Below, in pieces: positions 53,721 through 63,939 of a DNA stretch of 64,000 bases. The translations under genes and the position numbers were made by a program. A model generated the notes under the pieces. It was not told where the DNA came from. It ran no database searches and saw only the letters and a list, made by a program, of their open reading frames with translations. The stretch spans positions 244,260 to 308,259 of the forward strand of contig NZ_JBANET010000004.1 in NCBI RefSeq assembly GCF_037026685.1, written 5' to 3'. This stretch comes from Orrella sp037026685. GTDB lineage: Bacteria; Pseudomonadota; Gammaproteobacteria; Burkholderiales; Burkholderiaceae_B. Numbering within the stretch: the stretch's first letter is position 1; every line of letters starts with the position of its first letter.

Positions 53721-53749
53721 AAAAAGCCTTCGCAAGGCGAAGGCTTTTT
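53721..53749. terminator. Bidirectional terminator between speG and rpmG
   Basis: AAAAAGCCTTCG (53721-53732) pairs with CGAAGGCTTTTT (53738-53749) around a 5-base loop. It has A and T runs on both sides, so it can stop both the rightward MFS-speG and the leftward rpmB-rpmG transcripts. Just upstream AAAAGGCAAAAG is duplicated. Confidence 0.88.
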
Positions 53750-53767
53750 AGCAGGGCCGCAGCGCAG

Positions 53768-53801
53768 CCGGCTTTGCCGGTCCACCCCTTTTGAGGGGGT
53801 G
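53768..53801. repeat. Tandem small hairpins, possible dispersed palindromic element
   Basis: CCGGC-TTT-GCCGG (53768-53780) is followed at once by CACCCC (53783-53788) pairing with GGGGTG (53796-53801). Two adjacent hairpins just beyond a gene end resemble REP-like elements found in many copies in some genomes. Only one copy is seen in this window. Confidence 0.4.
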
Positions 53802-53851
53802 AGCGCCAAGCGCCTCCAGGGGCGGGTCCTGGCGCTTCGGGGCCGGGCCCC

Positions 53852-54019
53852 TTATTTCAGCTTGGTTTCTTTGTAGTCGACGTGCTTGCGAGCGACGGGA
53901 TCGAACTTCTTGATCAGCATCTTCTCGGGCATGTTGCGCTTGTTCTTGGTGGTCGTGTAGAAGTGGCCCGTGCCGGCAGTGGACTCGAGCTTGATCTTTT
54001 CGCGGATACCTTTGGCCAT
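53852..54019 (-). CDS. rpmG: Ribosomal protein L33
   Basis: 55 residues: begins MAKGIREKIKLESTAGTGHF and ends VDYKETKLK. This is the Cys-free form of L33 (no CxxC zinc pairs), usual in proteobacteria. It lies 35 bases downstream of rpmB on the same strand, the standard rpmB-rpmG pair of the large ribosomal subunit. Confidence 0.97.
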   Translation of the reverse strand: MAKGIREKIKLESTAGTGHFYTTTKNKRNMPEKMLIKKFDPVARKHVDYKETKLK

Positions 54020-54054
54020 GTCTTGCTCCTGGGTGTGTCAGTGGGCGGGCGGGC

Positions 54055-54291
54055 TCAGACCGCTTCGCCGCGGGCGCGCAAGTCGGCCAGGACTGCGTCG
54101 ATGCCGTTCTTGTCGATGGTGCGGATGGCTTGCGCGGACACGCGCAGGCGCACCCAGCGGTTTTCGCTTTCGACCCAGAACCGGCGCGATTGCAGGTTGG
54201 GCAGGAAGCGGCGCTTGGTCTTGTTGTTGGCGTGGGAAACGTTGTTGCCCACCATCGGGCCTTTACCGGTCACTTGGCATACGCGTGCCAT
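54055..54291 (-). CDS. rpmB: Ribosomal protein L28
   Basis: 78 residues: MARVCQVTGKGPMVGNNVSH at the start, KTKRRFLPNLQSRRFWVESE in the middle. Only one Cys is present and it belongs to the Cys-poor form. The frame continues upstream but the ATG at 54291 matches known L28 starts. First gene of rpmB-rpmG. Confidence 0.97.
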   Translation of the reverse strand: MARVCQVTGKGPMVGNNVSHANNKTKRRFLPNLQSRRFWVESENRWVRLRVSAQAIRTIDKNGIDAVLADLRARGEAV

Positions 54292-54556
54292 GATTGCACC
54301 TTTATTGTTCGTGCCGGATATCGCTGGGGGAGAGTCCACGGAGGTAAACGCCGCCGGCCTTGCATCCGGCCACCCATCTACGTGGATGAGGCGGTTGCCG
54401 CCAGGCATGCTGGAAAACGCATGCGCGGCCTGTCCGCCAAGTGCTTATACCCGCTGAACCCGCTCTAGCCCGGCAAAGAATCTGGCTAAGTGTCAAAGTG
54501 CCTGGCTGCAAAGCATAGCGGCCAAAACACGGGAAAATGAAGTCAAGCCAAAGATT
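54292..54556 (-). promoter_or_regulatory. Intergenic region holding the rpmB promoter
   Basis: 265 bases between the leftward MFS gene (upstream side) and rpmB. On the minus strand TTTGACAC (around 54488-54495) and TATAAG (54444-54449) resemble promoter elements, but not at the standard spacing to one another. No gene is supported here. It also lies downstream of the Bcr-type gene, and no strong terminator for that gene was seen. Confidence 0.35.
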
Positions 54557-55771
54557 CTATTTGGTTTTTTGATCCAGGGCAAGCGCTTTGAGCGCAACCG
54601 TGCCGGAAAGCCACGCCAGGCAGCCGCACAGGGCCAGCATGGTGGCCAGCGGCAGGGCCGAAGGCGTCTGCCAGGCGCTGACCAGCATGCCGGATATCGC
54701 GCCGCAGCCCAGTTGCAGCGTGCCCATCAGGGCCGAGGCCGCGCCCAGCCGCCGGCCCTGGTCGGACAGGGCCAGCGCCGCCGAGTTGGGGTTGACGAAG
54801 CCTTGCGTGGACATGAAGCCGATGATGCAGGCCATCAGCAGGGGCAGGGTGATCCAGCCGGCCAGGGTCAAGGCCAGCGCGGCCAGCGGGAAGGCCGCCA
54901 GGATCGGCAGGGCGCGGCGCAGCACGCGGTGCGCCGCGTGCCGGCGCAGCAGGCGGGCGCTGACCTGCGAGCCGGCGATCAGCCCGGCCGCGTTCAGCCC
55001 GAACAGCAGGCCATAGTATTGCGGCGGCACGCCGTAGAACTCGATGAACACCCGCGGCGAGGCCACGATATAGGCGAACATGCCGGCCGAGCCCAGGCCG
55101 CCGGCCAGGGCGAAGGCCACGAAGCGCCGGTGCGCCAGCAGTTCGGCATAGTTGCGCAGGATGGTGCCGGCCCGCAGGGCGATGGCTTTTTCCGGCGGCA
55201 GCGATTCGCGCATGGTGCGGGTCACGAAGGCCAGCAGGATAAGCCCCAGGGCCGCCATCAGCCAGAAGATGCCGCGCCAGCCGGTCAGGCCCAGCAGCTG
55301 CCCGCCGATCAGGGGGGCCAGGATGGGGGCGATGCCCATGACCAGCATCAAGGAGGATAGGGCGCGCGCCGAGTCCTGCACGTCCAGGTGGTCGCGGATG
55401 ACGGCCCGCGGAATGACCACCCCGGCCGCCCCGCCCATGGCCTGCAGCACGCGCCAGATCGTCAGGCTGTGCACGTCGGGCGCCAGCGCCGCGCCGACCG
55501 AGGCCACGACGTACAGGACCAGGGCCCCGCACAGGGGCAGCTTGCGGCCGTAGCGGTCGGCCAGCGGCCCATAGGCGATCTGCGCCAGGGCCAGGCCCAC
55601 GAGATAGGCCGCCAGCGTGCGCTCGACCTCGCCGTGGCTGGCTTGCAGCGACTGGGCGATGGCGGGGAAGGCCGGCAGGTACATGTCGATCGAGAGCGGG
55701 CCGATCGCGGTCAGCGCTCCCATCAGGATCAGCCATCCTGGCAGGGCGCGGGTGAGTTTTTCGGAGGGCAT
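54557..55771 (-). CDS. Bcr/CflA-family drug efflux MFS transporter
   Basis: 404 residues, 12 membrane helices. The start region ILMGALTAIGPLSIDMYLPA with the helix-1 Asp, the motif A loop GPLADRYGRKLPLC and the motif C helix LVMGIAPILAPLIGG are diagnostic of Bcr/CflA proteins (bicyclomycin, chloramphenicol, sulfonamide efflux). Single gene, leftward, divergent from the cyclopropane synthase. Confidence 0.92.
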   Translation of the reverse strand: MPSEKLTRALPGWLILMGALTAIGPLSIDMYLPAFPAIAQSLQASHGEVERTLAAYLVGLALAQIAYGPLADRYGRKLPLCGALVLYVVASVGAALAPDVHSLTIWRVLQAMGGAAGVVIPRAVIRDHLDVQDSARALSSLMLVMGIAPILAPLIGGQLLGLTGWRGIFWLMAALGLILLAFVTRTMRESLPPEKAIALRAGTILRNYAELLAHRRFVAFALAGGLGSAGMFAYIVASPRVFIEFYGVPPQYYGLLFGLNAAGLIAGSQVSARLLRRHAAHRVLRRALPILAAFPLAALALTLAGWITLPLLMACIIGFMSTQGFVNPNSAALALSDQGRRLGAASALMGTLQLGCGAISGMLVSAWQTPSALPLATMLALCGCLAWLSGTVALKALALDQKTK

Positions 55772-55937
55772 GGGGCGGCTGGCGCAAAAGATGTCCCCGC
55801 GCCGCGCCTTGCGTGCAGGCGGCGGCCATGGCGGGGAAGGAAGCGGACAACTTTATCATGCGTCCCCTAAGGGTTTTCCTGGCTGAGGATTTCCGATAAA
55901 TTGCCTCCACAACATTCTGCATGGCTGGGAGGAAACC

Positions 55938-57194
55938 GTGAATCCAGTGCTGACGGCGGTCGAGCGCAAGCTCAAGTCCATAGATGTGCGGGTACAGCTG
56001 GTGATGCCGGACGGCACCCGGGTGGGGGACGACGATCCCGAGGTCATCTTCACCGTGCGCGACAAGGCCGCCTTGACGCACCTGGCCGCGGGCGATGTCG
56101 GGGTGCTGGGGCAGGACTACGTCGAGGGCCGCGTCGATATCGAGGGCCGGATGCGCCCGCTGATGGCGGCGGCCGCCCAGCTGCTGCCGGGCACGCCCAT
56201 CGACGCCGCGCGCGGCGGCTGGTTCACCGAGCTGATCCGGCGCGTGACTTCGGTCTGGCGCCATTCCATCGAACGCGATGCCAGGCAGATCGAGTTCCAC
56301 TACGATCTGTCCGACGATTTCTACGCCCTGTGGCTGGATCCGCGCCGGGTCTATTCCTGCGCCTACTACCGCGAGCCCGGCCAGACGCTGGCCCAGGCCC
56401 AGGAGGCCAAGCTCGATCTCATCTGCCGCAAGCTGCGCCTGTCCCCGGGCGAGCGATTCCTGGACGTGGGCGCCGGCTGGGGCGGCCTGCTGCTCTGGGC
56501 GGCCGAGCACTACGGCGTGGACGCGACCGGCATCACGCTCTCGCGTAACCAGCACGCCTACGTCAGCCGCCTTATCGAAGAGAAGGGCCTGGGCGGGCGG
56601 GTGCGCATGGAGCTGCTGGACTACCGCAAGCTCGACGAATCCCGGCCCTACGACAAGATCGCCTCGGTGGGCATGTTCGAGCACGTGGGCCGCGCCAACC
56701 TGCAGGCCTATTTCGACAAGCTGCGCCGCCTGCTGGCCCCGGGCGGGCTGGTGCTCAACCACGGCATCACCGCCGGCGGCGTCTACAACGCCCAGCTGGG
56801 CAACGGCATGGGCGAGTTCATCGAAAAGTACATCTTTCCCGGCGGCGAGCTCACGCACGTCAGCCATGTGCTGGAGAACATCGCCAACGGCGGGCTGGAG
56901 GCGGTCGATGTCGAGAACCTGCGTCCGCACTATGCCCGCACCCTGTGGGCCTGGAGCGATGCGCTCGAAGACCGGCTCGAGCAGGCCCGCCAGATCCTGG
57001 GCGGCGAGCAGGGCGAGCGTTCGCTGCGCGCCTACCGCCTGTACCTGGCCGGCTGCGCCATGGGCTTCGAGCACGGCTGGATCGCCCTGCACCAGGTGCT
57101 GGCCCACGCCTTGCCCAGCGGCCGCCGCGACGAGTTGGACGAGCCCGCCGACCTGGGCTATCCGTGGCGGCGCGATTATATGTACGCTAAGTGA
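55938..57194 (+). CDS. cfa: Cyclopropane-fatty-acyl-phospholipid synthase
   Basis: 418 residues, GTG start with GGGAGG 6 bases upstream. An N-terminal lipid-binding-like domain (DKAALTHLAAGDVGVLGQDY) precedes a SAM methyltransferase (FYALWLDPRRVYSCAYYREP, FLDVGAGWGGLLLWAAEHYG, MFEHVGRANLQAYF). It methylenates unsaturated acyl chains of membrane phospholipids, a common stress and stationary-phase adaptation. It stands alone, divergent from the efflux gene. Confidence 0.93.
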   Translation: MNPVLTAVERKLKSIDVRVQLVMPDGTRVGDDDPEVIFTVRDKAALTHLAAGDVGVLGQDYVEGRVDIEGRMRPLMAAAAQLLPGTPIDAARGGWFTELIRRVTSVWRHSIERDARQIEFHYDLSDDFYALWLDPRRVYSCAYYREPGQTLAQAQEAKLDLICRKLRLSPGERFLDVGAGWGGLLLWAAEHYGVDATGITLSRNQHAYVSRLIEEKGLGGRVRMELLDYRKLDESRPYDKIASVGMFEHVGRANLQAYFDKLRRLLAPGGLVLNHGITAGGVYNAQLGNGMGEFIEKYIFPGGELTHVSHVLENIANGGLEAVDVENLRPHYARTLWAWSDALEDRLEQARQILGGEQGERSLRAYRLYLAGCAMGFEHGWIALHQVLAHALPSGRRDELDEPADLGYPWRRDYMYAK

Positions 57195-57294
57195 CAAAAA
57201 CGCACAGCCAATAACAGCAGGAGGGCGGGGGCAAAGTGCTATGCTGCGCCCGCGTTAAACCCTCCCCGCGTCCCCGGGGACTTGGCATGGCCCG

Positions 57295-58326
57295 ATGATC
57301 GATTCTTCCCCCTGGATGCTGTGGCTGGGCCCGGCGGCCCTTGCCGCCTGGGCGCTGACCGGCCTGGCGCGGCGCTATGCGCTGGCGCGCAACGTGATGG
57401 ACGTGCCCAACGGGCGCAGTTCGCATAGCCAGCCCACGCCGCGCGGAGGGGGCCTGGGATTCGTGCTGGCCTACCTGGCGGCGCTGGCCCTGCTCGCGCC
57501 GATGGGCGGCTGGCCCGCCGGCCAGGTCTGGAGCCTGGCGGCGGCCGGGGCCTGGGTGGCGGCGGTGGGCGCCCTGGACGACCACCGTCCCGTGCCGGCG
57601 CGCTGGCGCCTGCTGGCCCATATCCTGGGCGCGGCCCTCGTGCTGCACGGCATCGGCCTGCCCGCGGCCCTGTCCGGCCAGCACTGGCTGCCCGGCTGGT
57701 TGGCCGCCCCCGTGCTGGTGCTGGCCTTGGCCTGGGGCCTGAATCTCTACAATTTCATGGACGGCATCGACGGGCTGGCGGCCATCGAGGCGGTCAGCGT
57801 GGCCGGCCTGGGCGCGCTGCTCAGCGCGGCGGCCGGCGCGGGCCTGCTGGCCGGCCTGGCGGGCCTGCTGGCCTGTACGGTGCTGGGCTTCCTGCCCTGG
57901 AATTTTCCGCGCGCCCGCATCTTCATGGGCGACGGGGGCAGCGGTTTCCTGGGCCTGATGCTCGGCGGCCTGTGCCTGCTGGCCGCGGCCTGGTCGGCCG
58001 AACTGATGTGGGCCTGGCTGATCCTGCCGGGCGTGTTCGTGGCCGATGCCACGGTCACGCTGCTGCGCCGCCTGCTGCGTGGTGAAGCGCTCCACCAGGC
58101 GCATCGCACCCATGCCTATCAATATGCGGCGCGCCGCTGGCGCAGCCACCCCAGGGTGACGCTGGCCGCGCTGGCCATCAACGTGCTGTGGCTGGGACCG
58201 TGGGCGGCGGCAGCCGCCTGGGGCCATGTTTGCGGTCCGCTGGCCTGGCTGGCGGCCTACCTGCCGCTGGTCCTGCTGGCCGTGCGCCTGGGCGCGGGCC
58301 GTCCCGAGGCGCCGGCCGCAGGCTAG
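57295..58326 (+). CDS. WecA/WbpL-family phosphoglycosyltransferase
   Basis: 343 residues, about 10-11 membrane helices. The polyprenyl-phosphate sugar-1-P transferase motifs are DVPNGRSSHSQPTPRGGG near residue 36, GALDDHRP, NLYNFMDGIDGLA and FMGDGGSGFLG. It starts lipid-linked glycans by moving a HexNAc-1-P to undecaprenyl phosphate. Followed 51 bases on by a WbpM-like dehydratase, the usual pairing. It could initiate the ABC-exported polysaccharide of the 17-30 kb cluster, which has no initiating enzyme of its own. Confidence 0.9.
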   Translation: MIDSSPWMLWLGPAALAAWALTGLARRYALARNVMDVPNGRSSHSQPTPRGGGLGFVLAYLAALALLAPMGGWPAGQVWSLAAAGAWVAAVGALDDHRPVPARWRLLAHILGAALVLHGIGLPAALSGQHWLPGWLAAPVLVLALAWGLNLYNFMDGIDGLAAIEAVSVAGLGALLSAAAGAGLLAGLAGLLACTVLGFLPWNFPRARIFMGDGGSGFLGLMLGGLCLLAAAWSAELMWAWLILPGVFVADATVTLLRRLLRGEALHQAHRTHAYQYAARRWRSHPRVTLAALAINVLWLGPWAAAAAWGHVCGPLAWLAAYLPLVLLAVRLGAGRPEAPAAG

Positions 58327-58377
58327 GCGGCCGCGCTTCCCGCTAGAATTTCCACCCTGTATCCCGGATCGACGGCC

Positions 58378-60216
<1,839 letters not shown>

Positions 60217-60511
60217 CGCCCGGCCGGCGCCGCCCTGGCGGCGCATATTGAGGGCCGGGCTTGCCTCATGGGCGCAATTGCGCCTAAAATGCCGCCTTCT
60301 TCGTTCAAGCGAACACAAGTTCAGGCGTTCATTCATTTTTTCCCCGAATGCATGCCCTCTCTCGGATGCCCCGCGCATCCGCCTGCTAGTGTCGGTATGT
60401 ATTGGCGGTTCTGCCCGTCTTCCGCACACCCCCCTTAGCTAAGTGGCCTCGCCTTGGCCCCGGCAGTTCCCCGGCCAGGCGATAACCGTGACCCAAAGGA
60501 GGCTAATGCCC
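60217..60511 (+). promoter_or_regulatory. Terminator-like hairpin and promoter region before the betaine-type importer
   Basis: 295 bases without a gene. A strong hairpin, GCGCCGCC (60227-60234) with GGCGGCGC (60237-60244), follows the dehydratase gene but lacks a T-run. Further on is GTTC-AAGC-GAAC, a small inverted repeat that might be an operator. AAGGAGG at 60496-60502 is the ribosome site for the binding-protein gene. No known riboswitch was recognised. Confidence 0.4.
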
Positions 60512-61582
60512 ATGAGTACCCCGCAATTTCCGAGCGCCCGCGCCGACGTGGCCCGCCGCGCGTCCGTACCCTTGCTCTGGCGCAAGACCCTGAGCGCCGG
60601 CGCCATCGGGCTGGCCGCGCTGATGACCGGCTTTGCCGGTACGGCCCAGGCCGCCGATGCGCCGCAGTGCGAAGTCAACCGGCCCGTGAAGTTCGGCGGC
60701 ATGAACTGGGAATCGAACCTGGTGCTGGTCGAAGTGCAGCGCACCATCCTGGAGAAGGGCTTTGGCTGCCAGTCCGAGGTGCTGCCCACCGAGACGCTGC
60801 CGGCCCTGGCGGCGCTAGAGCGCGGCGACCTGGACGTCAACACCGAGATCTGGCTCAACAGCGTGGCCGATCCCTGGAAGAAGGCCGAGGCCACCGGCCG
60901 CGTCAAGCGGGTCAACGACCTGTTCATGGGCGGCGAGGCCTGGTTCATCCCGCGCTATACCGCCGAGCGCCTGCCCGAGCTGAAGACGGCCGCCGACCTG
61001 CCCAGGTTCAAGGACGAGTTCGCCGATCCCGAGCAGCCCGGCAAGGGCCGGTTCTACGGCTGCCCGGCGGGCTGGGGCTGCGAGGTGGTTTCGGGCAACC
61101 TCTACCGCGCGCTGGGCCTGCAGGATTCCTTCACCCTGTATTCGCCCGGCACCGGCGCCGCGCAGAAGGCCGCGCTGACCTCGGCCTACAAGCGCAAGCA
61201 GAACGTGGTGTTCTACTACTGGTATCCCACGCCGCTGGTCGGCGCGCTGGACCTGGTCAAGCTGGAACTGCCCGAGTACGACGCCGCCAAGCACGAGTGC
61301 CTGACCGCCGCCAAGTGCGAGGACCCCCAGCCCAGCGCCTATCCCGAAAACCCGGTCTTTACCGCGCTCAATGCCGAGTTCATGCGCCAGGCGCCGAACC
61401 TGACCACGTTCTTCTCCTCGATGGAACTCGAGAACGAAGTGGTCGACGAAATGCTCGCGCACATGGAAGCGTCCGGCGACGATGCCGAGCAGGTCGCCGA
61501 ATGGTTCCTCAAGAACAAGCCCGCGGTATGGAGCGCGTGGCTGCCCAAGGACGTGGCCGAGCGCGTCCAGGCCTCTCTCTAA
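60512..61582 (+). CDS. Glycine betaine/choline-type ABC binding protein (ProX-like)
   Basis: 356 residues. A long signal peptide ends in GTAQAADAP (~50). The mature protein has VKFGGMNWESNLVLVEVQRT, NTEIWLNSVADPWKKAEATG and VFYYWYPTPLVGALDLVKLE, typical of the OpuAC/ProX quaternary-amine binding group, with aromatic residues for cation binding. The ATG at 60512 is 9 bases after AAGGAGG; the ATG at 60506 is too close. It heads the operon with permease and ATPase genes; import of betaine, proline betaine or choline is expected. Confidence 0.9.
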   Translation: MSTPQFPSARADVARRASVPLLWRKTLSAGAIGLAALMTGFAGTAQAADAPQCEVNRPVKFGGMNWESNLVLVEVQRTILEKGFGCQSEVLPTETLPALAALERGDLDVNTEIWLNSVADPWKKAEATGRVKRVNDLFMGGEAWFIPRYTAERLPELKTAADLPRFKDEFADPEQPGKGRFYGCPAGWGCEVVSGNLYRALGLQDSFTLYSPGTGAAQKAALTSAYKRKQNVVFYYWYPTPLVGALDLVKLELPEYDAAKHECLTAAKCEDPQPSAYPENPVFTALNAEFMRQAPNLTTFFSSMELENEVVDEMLAHMEASGDDAEQVAEWFLKNKPAVWSAWLPKDVAERVQASL

Positions 61583-61621
61583 GACTTCCCAAAGCAAGCA
61601 GGCCCGCTCGCCCAGGCCGCA

Positions 61622-61671
61622 ACGCCGCCGACAAGAAAAGAACGCATGGTTTTTCCTTGTTCGCCGGCGTG
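61622..61671 (+). repeat. Stem-loop between binding-protein and permease genes
   Basis: ACGCCGCCGACAAG (from 61622) is nearly complementary to CTTGTTCGCCGGCGT (ending 61670). It forms an imperfect hairpin about 40 bases after the binding-protein stop. Hairpins here often protect the binding-protein mRNA, giving more receptor than permease. There is no T-run behind it, so full termination is less likely. Confidence 0.45.
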
Positions 61672-61808
61672 CGTCCTGGGGCGGCGGGCCGTTCCGATTC
61701 CGCAACCCGCGCCTGGCCCTCAGCGACGCGGGCGGGCGGATACGATAGGGCCGATACCGTGCCGTGCGGCCATGCCGCGCAGCCCGGCCCGTCTCCCTGG
61801 AGTCTTCG

Positions 61809-62666
61809 ATGTTCCCCGAAATCATTTCCGCGCGTGATGTGCGCCGTGCCATCGACGGCTTCGTCGACGGCCTGGTCACCAATTACGCCGACTCGCTCGA
61901 AGCCATGGCCCGGCCCATGCAGCATGCGCTGGTCTGGCTGGAGCAACTGCTGCGCACCACGCCCTGGTGGCTGGTGGTGGCGGTGGTCATCGTGATCGCC
62001 TACCTGGTCAGCCGCCGCGTGGTGCTGAGCCTGTGCATGGGCGCGCTGCTGTGCGTCATCGGCGTGCTGGGCATGTGGCAGGCCGGCATGCAGACGCTCT
62101 CGCTCATGCTCATGGCCGCCTTCATTTCCGTGCTCATCGGCATCCCGCTGGGCATACTCATGGCGCGTTTTAACTGGCTGCGTTCGGGCATGCTGCCCGT
62201 GCTGGACGTGATGCAGACCATGCCCAGCTTCGTCTACCTGATCCCCGTGGTGATGCTGTTCGGCCTGGGCAATATCCCGGCGCTGATCGCCACCGTGATC
62301 TACGCGGTGCCGCCGCTCATCCGCCTGACCGACCTGGGCATCCGCCTGGTCGACCGCGAGGTGCTCGAGGCCGCCCGGGCCTTCGGCGCCAATGGCCGGC
62401 AGCAGCTGTTCGGCGTGCAGTTGCCGCTCGCCCTGCCCAACATCATGGCCGGCATCAACCAGACCACCATGATGGCGCTGTCCATGGTCGTGATCGCCTC
62501 GATGATCGGCGCGCGGGGCCTGGGCTACGAAGTGCTGCTGGGCATCAACCGCCTGGAAGTGGGGCGCGGCGTGATGGCCGGGCTGGGCATCGTGGTGCTG
62601 GCCGTGCTGTTCGACCGCATCACGCAATCGTACGGGCAGCGCATGCGCCAGGGAGGCCGCCGATGA
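61809..62666 (+). CDS. Quaternary-amine ABC transporter permease (ProW-like)
   Basis: 285 residues, ProW/OpuAB-type permease with 6-7 membrane helices. The EAA loop is DREVLEAARAFGANGRQQLF, preceded by QTMPSFVYLIPVVMLFGLGN. The ATG at 61809 has TGGAG 7 bases upstream; the frame is open further back without similarity. The stop overlaps a possible 28-codon frame that leads to the ATPase gene. Confidence 0.93.
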   Translation: MFPEIISARDVRRAIDGFVDGLVTNYADSLEAMARPMQHALVWLEQLLRTTPWWLVVAVVIVIAYLVSRRVVLSLCMGALLCVIGVLGMWQAGMQTLSLMLMAAFISVLIGIPLGILMARFNWLRSGMLPVLDVMQTMPSFVYLIPVVMLFGLGNIPALIATVIYAVPPLIRLTDLGIRLVDREVLEAARAFGANGRQQLFGVQLPLALPNIMAGINQTTMMALSMVVIASMIGARGLGYEVLLGINRLEVGRGVMAGLGIVVLAVLFDRITQSYGQRMRQGGRR

Positions 62667-62749
62667 ATCCCGCCCGTCAAGCCGGCCGCACGGCCGCGCG
62701 CCTTCCCGCGGGAGCCATCCCGCACGGCCCCCGGAGGGTAATCGAATGA
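62663..62749 (+). CDS. Possible 28-residue ORF linking permease and ATPase genes
   Basis: Begins MNPARQAGRTAARL and ends PRRVIE. GGGAGG lies 6 bases before its ATG, which overlaps the permease TGA (ATGA); its own TGA overlaps the ATPase ATG (ATGA). The frame therefore fills the gap exactly, so ribosomes could pass through all three genes. Composition is basic and Pro/Ala-rich. It may be a coupling device or a tiny protein; no similarity is known. Confidence 0.4.
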   Translation: MNPARQAGRTAARLPAGAIPHGPRRVIE

Positions 62750-63939
62750 GCAAGATCGAAGTCAGGAACATCTACAAGGTCTTCGGCCCCCATCCGGAGA
62801 AATGGATGCCGGCCGTCAAGCAGGGCATGAGCAAGGAGGAACTGCTCGAGCGCAGCGGCCATACCCTGGGCCTGCGCGACATCAGCCTGTCCATCGACGA
62901 GGGCAGCATCTACGTCATCATGGGCTTGTCCGGGTCGGGCAAATCCACGCTGATCCGCCACTTCAACCGCCTGATCGAGCCCAGCGCCGGCCAGATCCTG
63001 GTCGATGGCGAGGATGTCGTGAGCCTGCGCCGGCGCGAGCTGGAGACCTTTCGCCAGCGCAAGATGAGCATGGTGTTCCAGCGCTTCGGCCTGTTCCCGC
63101 ACCGCACCGTGCTGGACAACGCGGCCTACGGCCTGGCCGTGCAGAACGTCAAGCGCGCCGAGCGCGAGCAGCGCGCGCGCCACTGGCTCGAGCAGGTGGG
63201 GCTGGCCGGTTTCGAGAAGCAGTATCCGCACCAGCTGTCCGGCGGCATGCAGCAGCGCGTGGGCCTGGCCCGCGCCCTGGCCACCGACGCCGAGATCCTG
63301 CTGATGGACGAGGCCTTCTCGGCCCTGGACCCGCTGATCCGCCGCGAGATGCAGGACCAGCTGCTGGCGCTGCAGGCCAGGCTGAACAAGACCATCGTTT
63401 TCATCACCCACGACCTGGACGAGGCGCTGCGCCTGGGCAACCGCATCGCCATCCTCAAGGACGGCGAGCTGGTGCAGGAAGGCACGCCCGAGGACATCCT
63501 GCTCAATCCGGCCAACGACTATGTGCAGGCCTTCCTGCAGGACGTCAACCGCGGCAAGGTGCTCAACGCCACCCACGCGGTCAATCCGCCGCGCCTGACC
63601 CTGACCATGCGCTCGCGCCCGGCGCACAGCCTGGAGCGCATGCATGCGCTGGACTACGAGTACGCGCCGGTCCTGGACGGCAAGCGCCTGGCGGGCGTGC
63701 TGACGGCACAGGCCGCGCGCCAGGCCGTGGCGGCCAATGTGCGAGACATTTCCAACTATGTGGAAGACCTGGCCTCGGTGCCGGCGGCCACGGGCCTGGA
63801 CGAAATCCTGGCCCGCCTGCTGCGCAGCGACCAGCCGCTGGCGGTGATCGGCGACAACCAGGAGTTCATCGGGATGCTGTCGCGGCGCAAGGTGGTGGAG
63901 TTGGTGACGCCGGCGTTGAACGAGGCGTCCGAGGGGTGA
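62746..63939 (+). CDS. Quaternary-amine ABC transporter ATPase (ProV-like)
   Basis: 397 residues. ProV/OpuAA type: an N-terminal extension (VFGPHPEKWMPAVKQGMSKE), Walker A GLSGSGKST (60-68), signature LSGGMQQRVGLA, Walker B ILLMDEAFSALDP, and two C-terminal CBS domains (~275-395) that in this family sense ionic strength. GGAGGG is placed 8 bases before the ATG. Completes the three-gene importer. Confidence 0.94.
   Translation: MSKIEVRNIYKVFGPHPEKWMPAVKQGMSKEELLERSGHTLGLRDISLSIDEGSIYVIMGLSGSGKSTLIRHFNRLIEPSAGQILVDGEDVVSLRRRELETFRQRKMSMVFQRFGLFPHRTVLDNAAYGLAVQNVKRAEREQRARHWLEQVGLAGFEKQYPHQLSGGMQQRVGLARALATDAEILLMDEAFSALDPLIRREMQDQLLALQARLNKTIVFITHDLDEALRLGNRIAILKDGELVQEGTPEDILLNPANDYVQAFLQDVNRGKVLNATHAVNPPRLTLTMRSRPAHSLERMHALDYEYAPVLDGKRLAGVLTAQAARQAVAANVRDISNYVEDLASVPAATGLDEILARLLRSDQPLAVIGDNQEFIGMLSRRKVVELVTPALNEASEG

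Noticed and set aside
60217..60511. A riboswitch before the betaine-type importer
   Set aside because: No conserved aptamer pattern could be recognised; only simple inverted repeats are visible.
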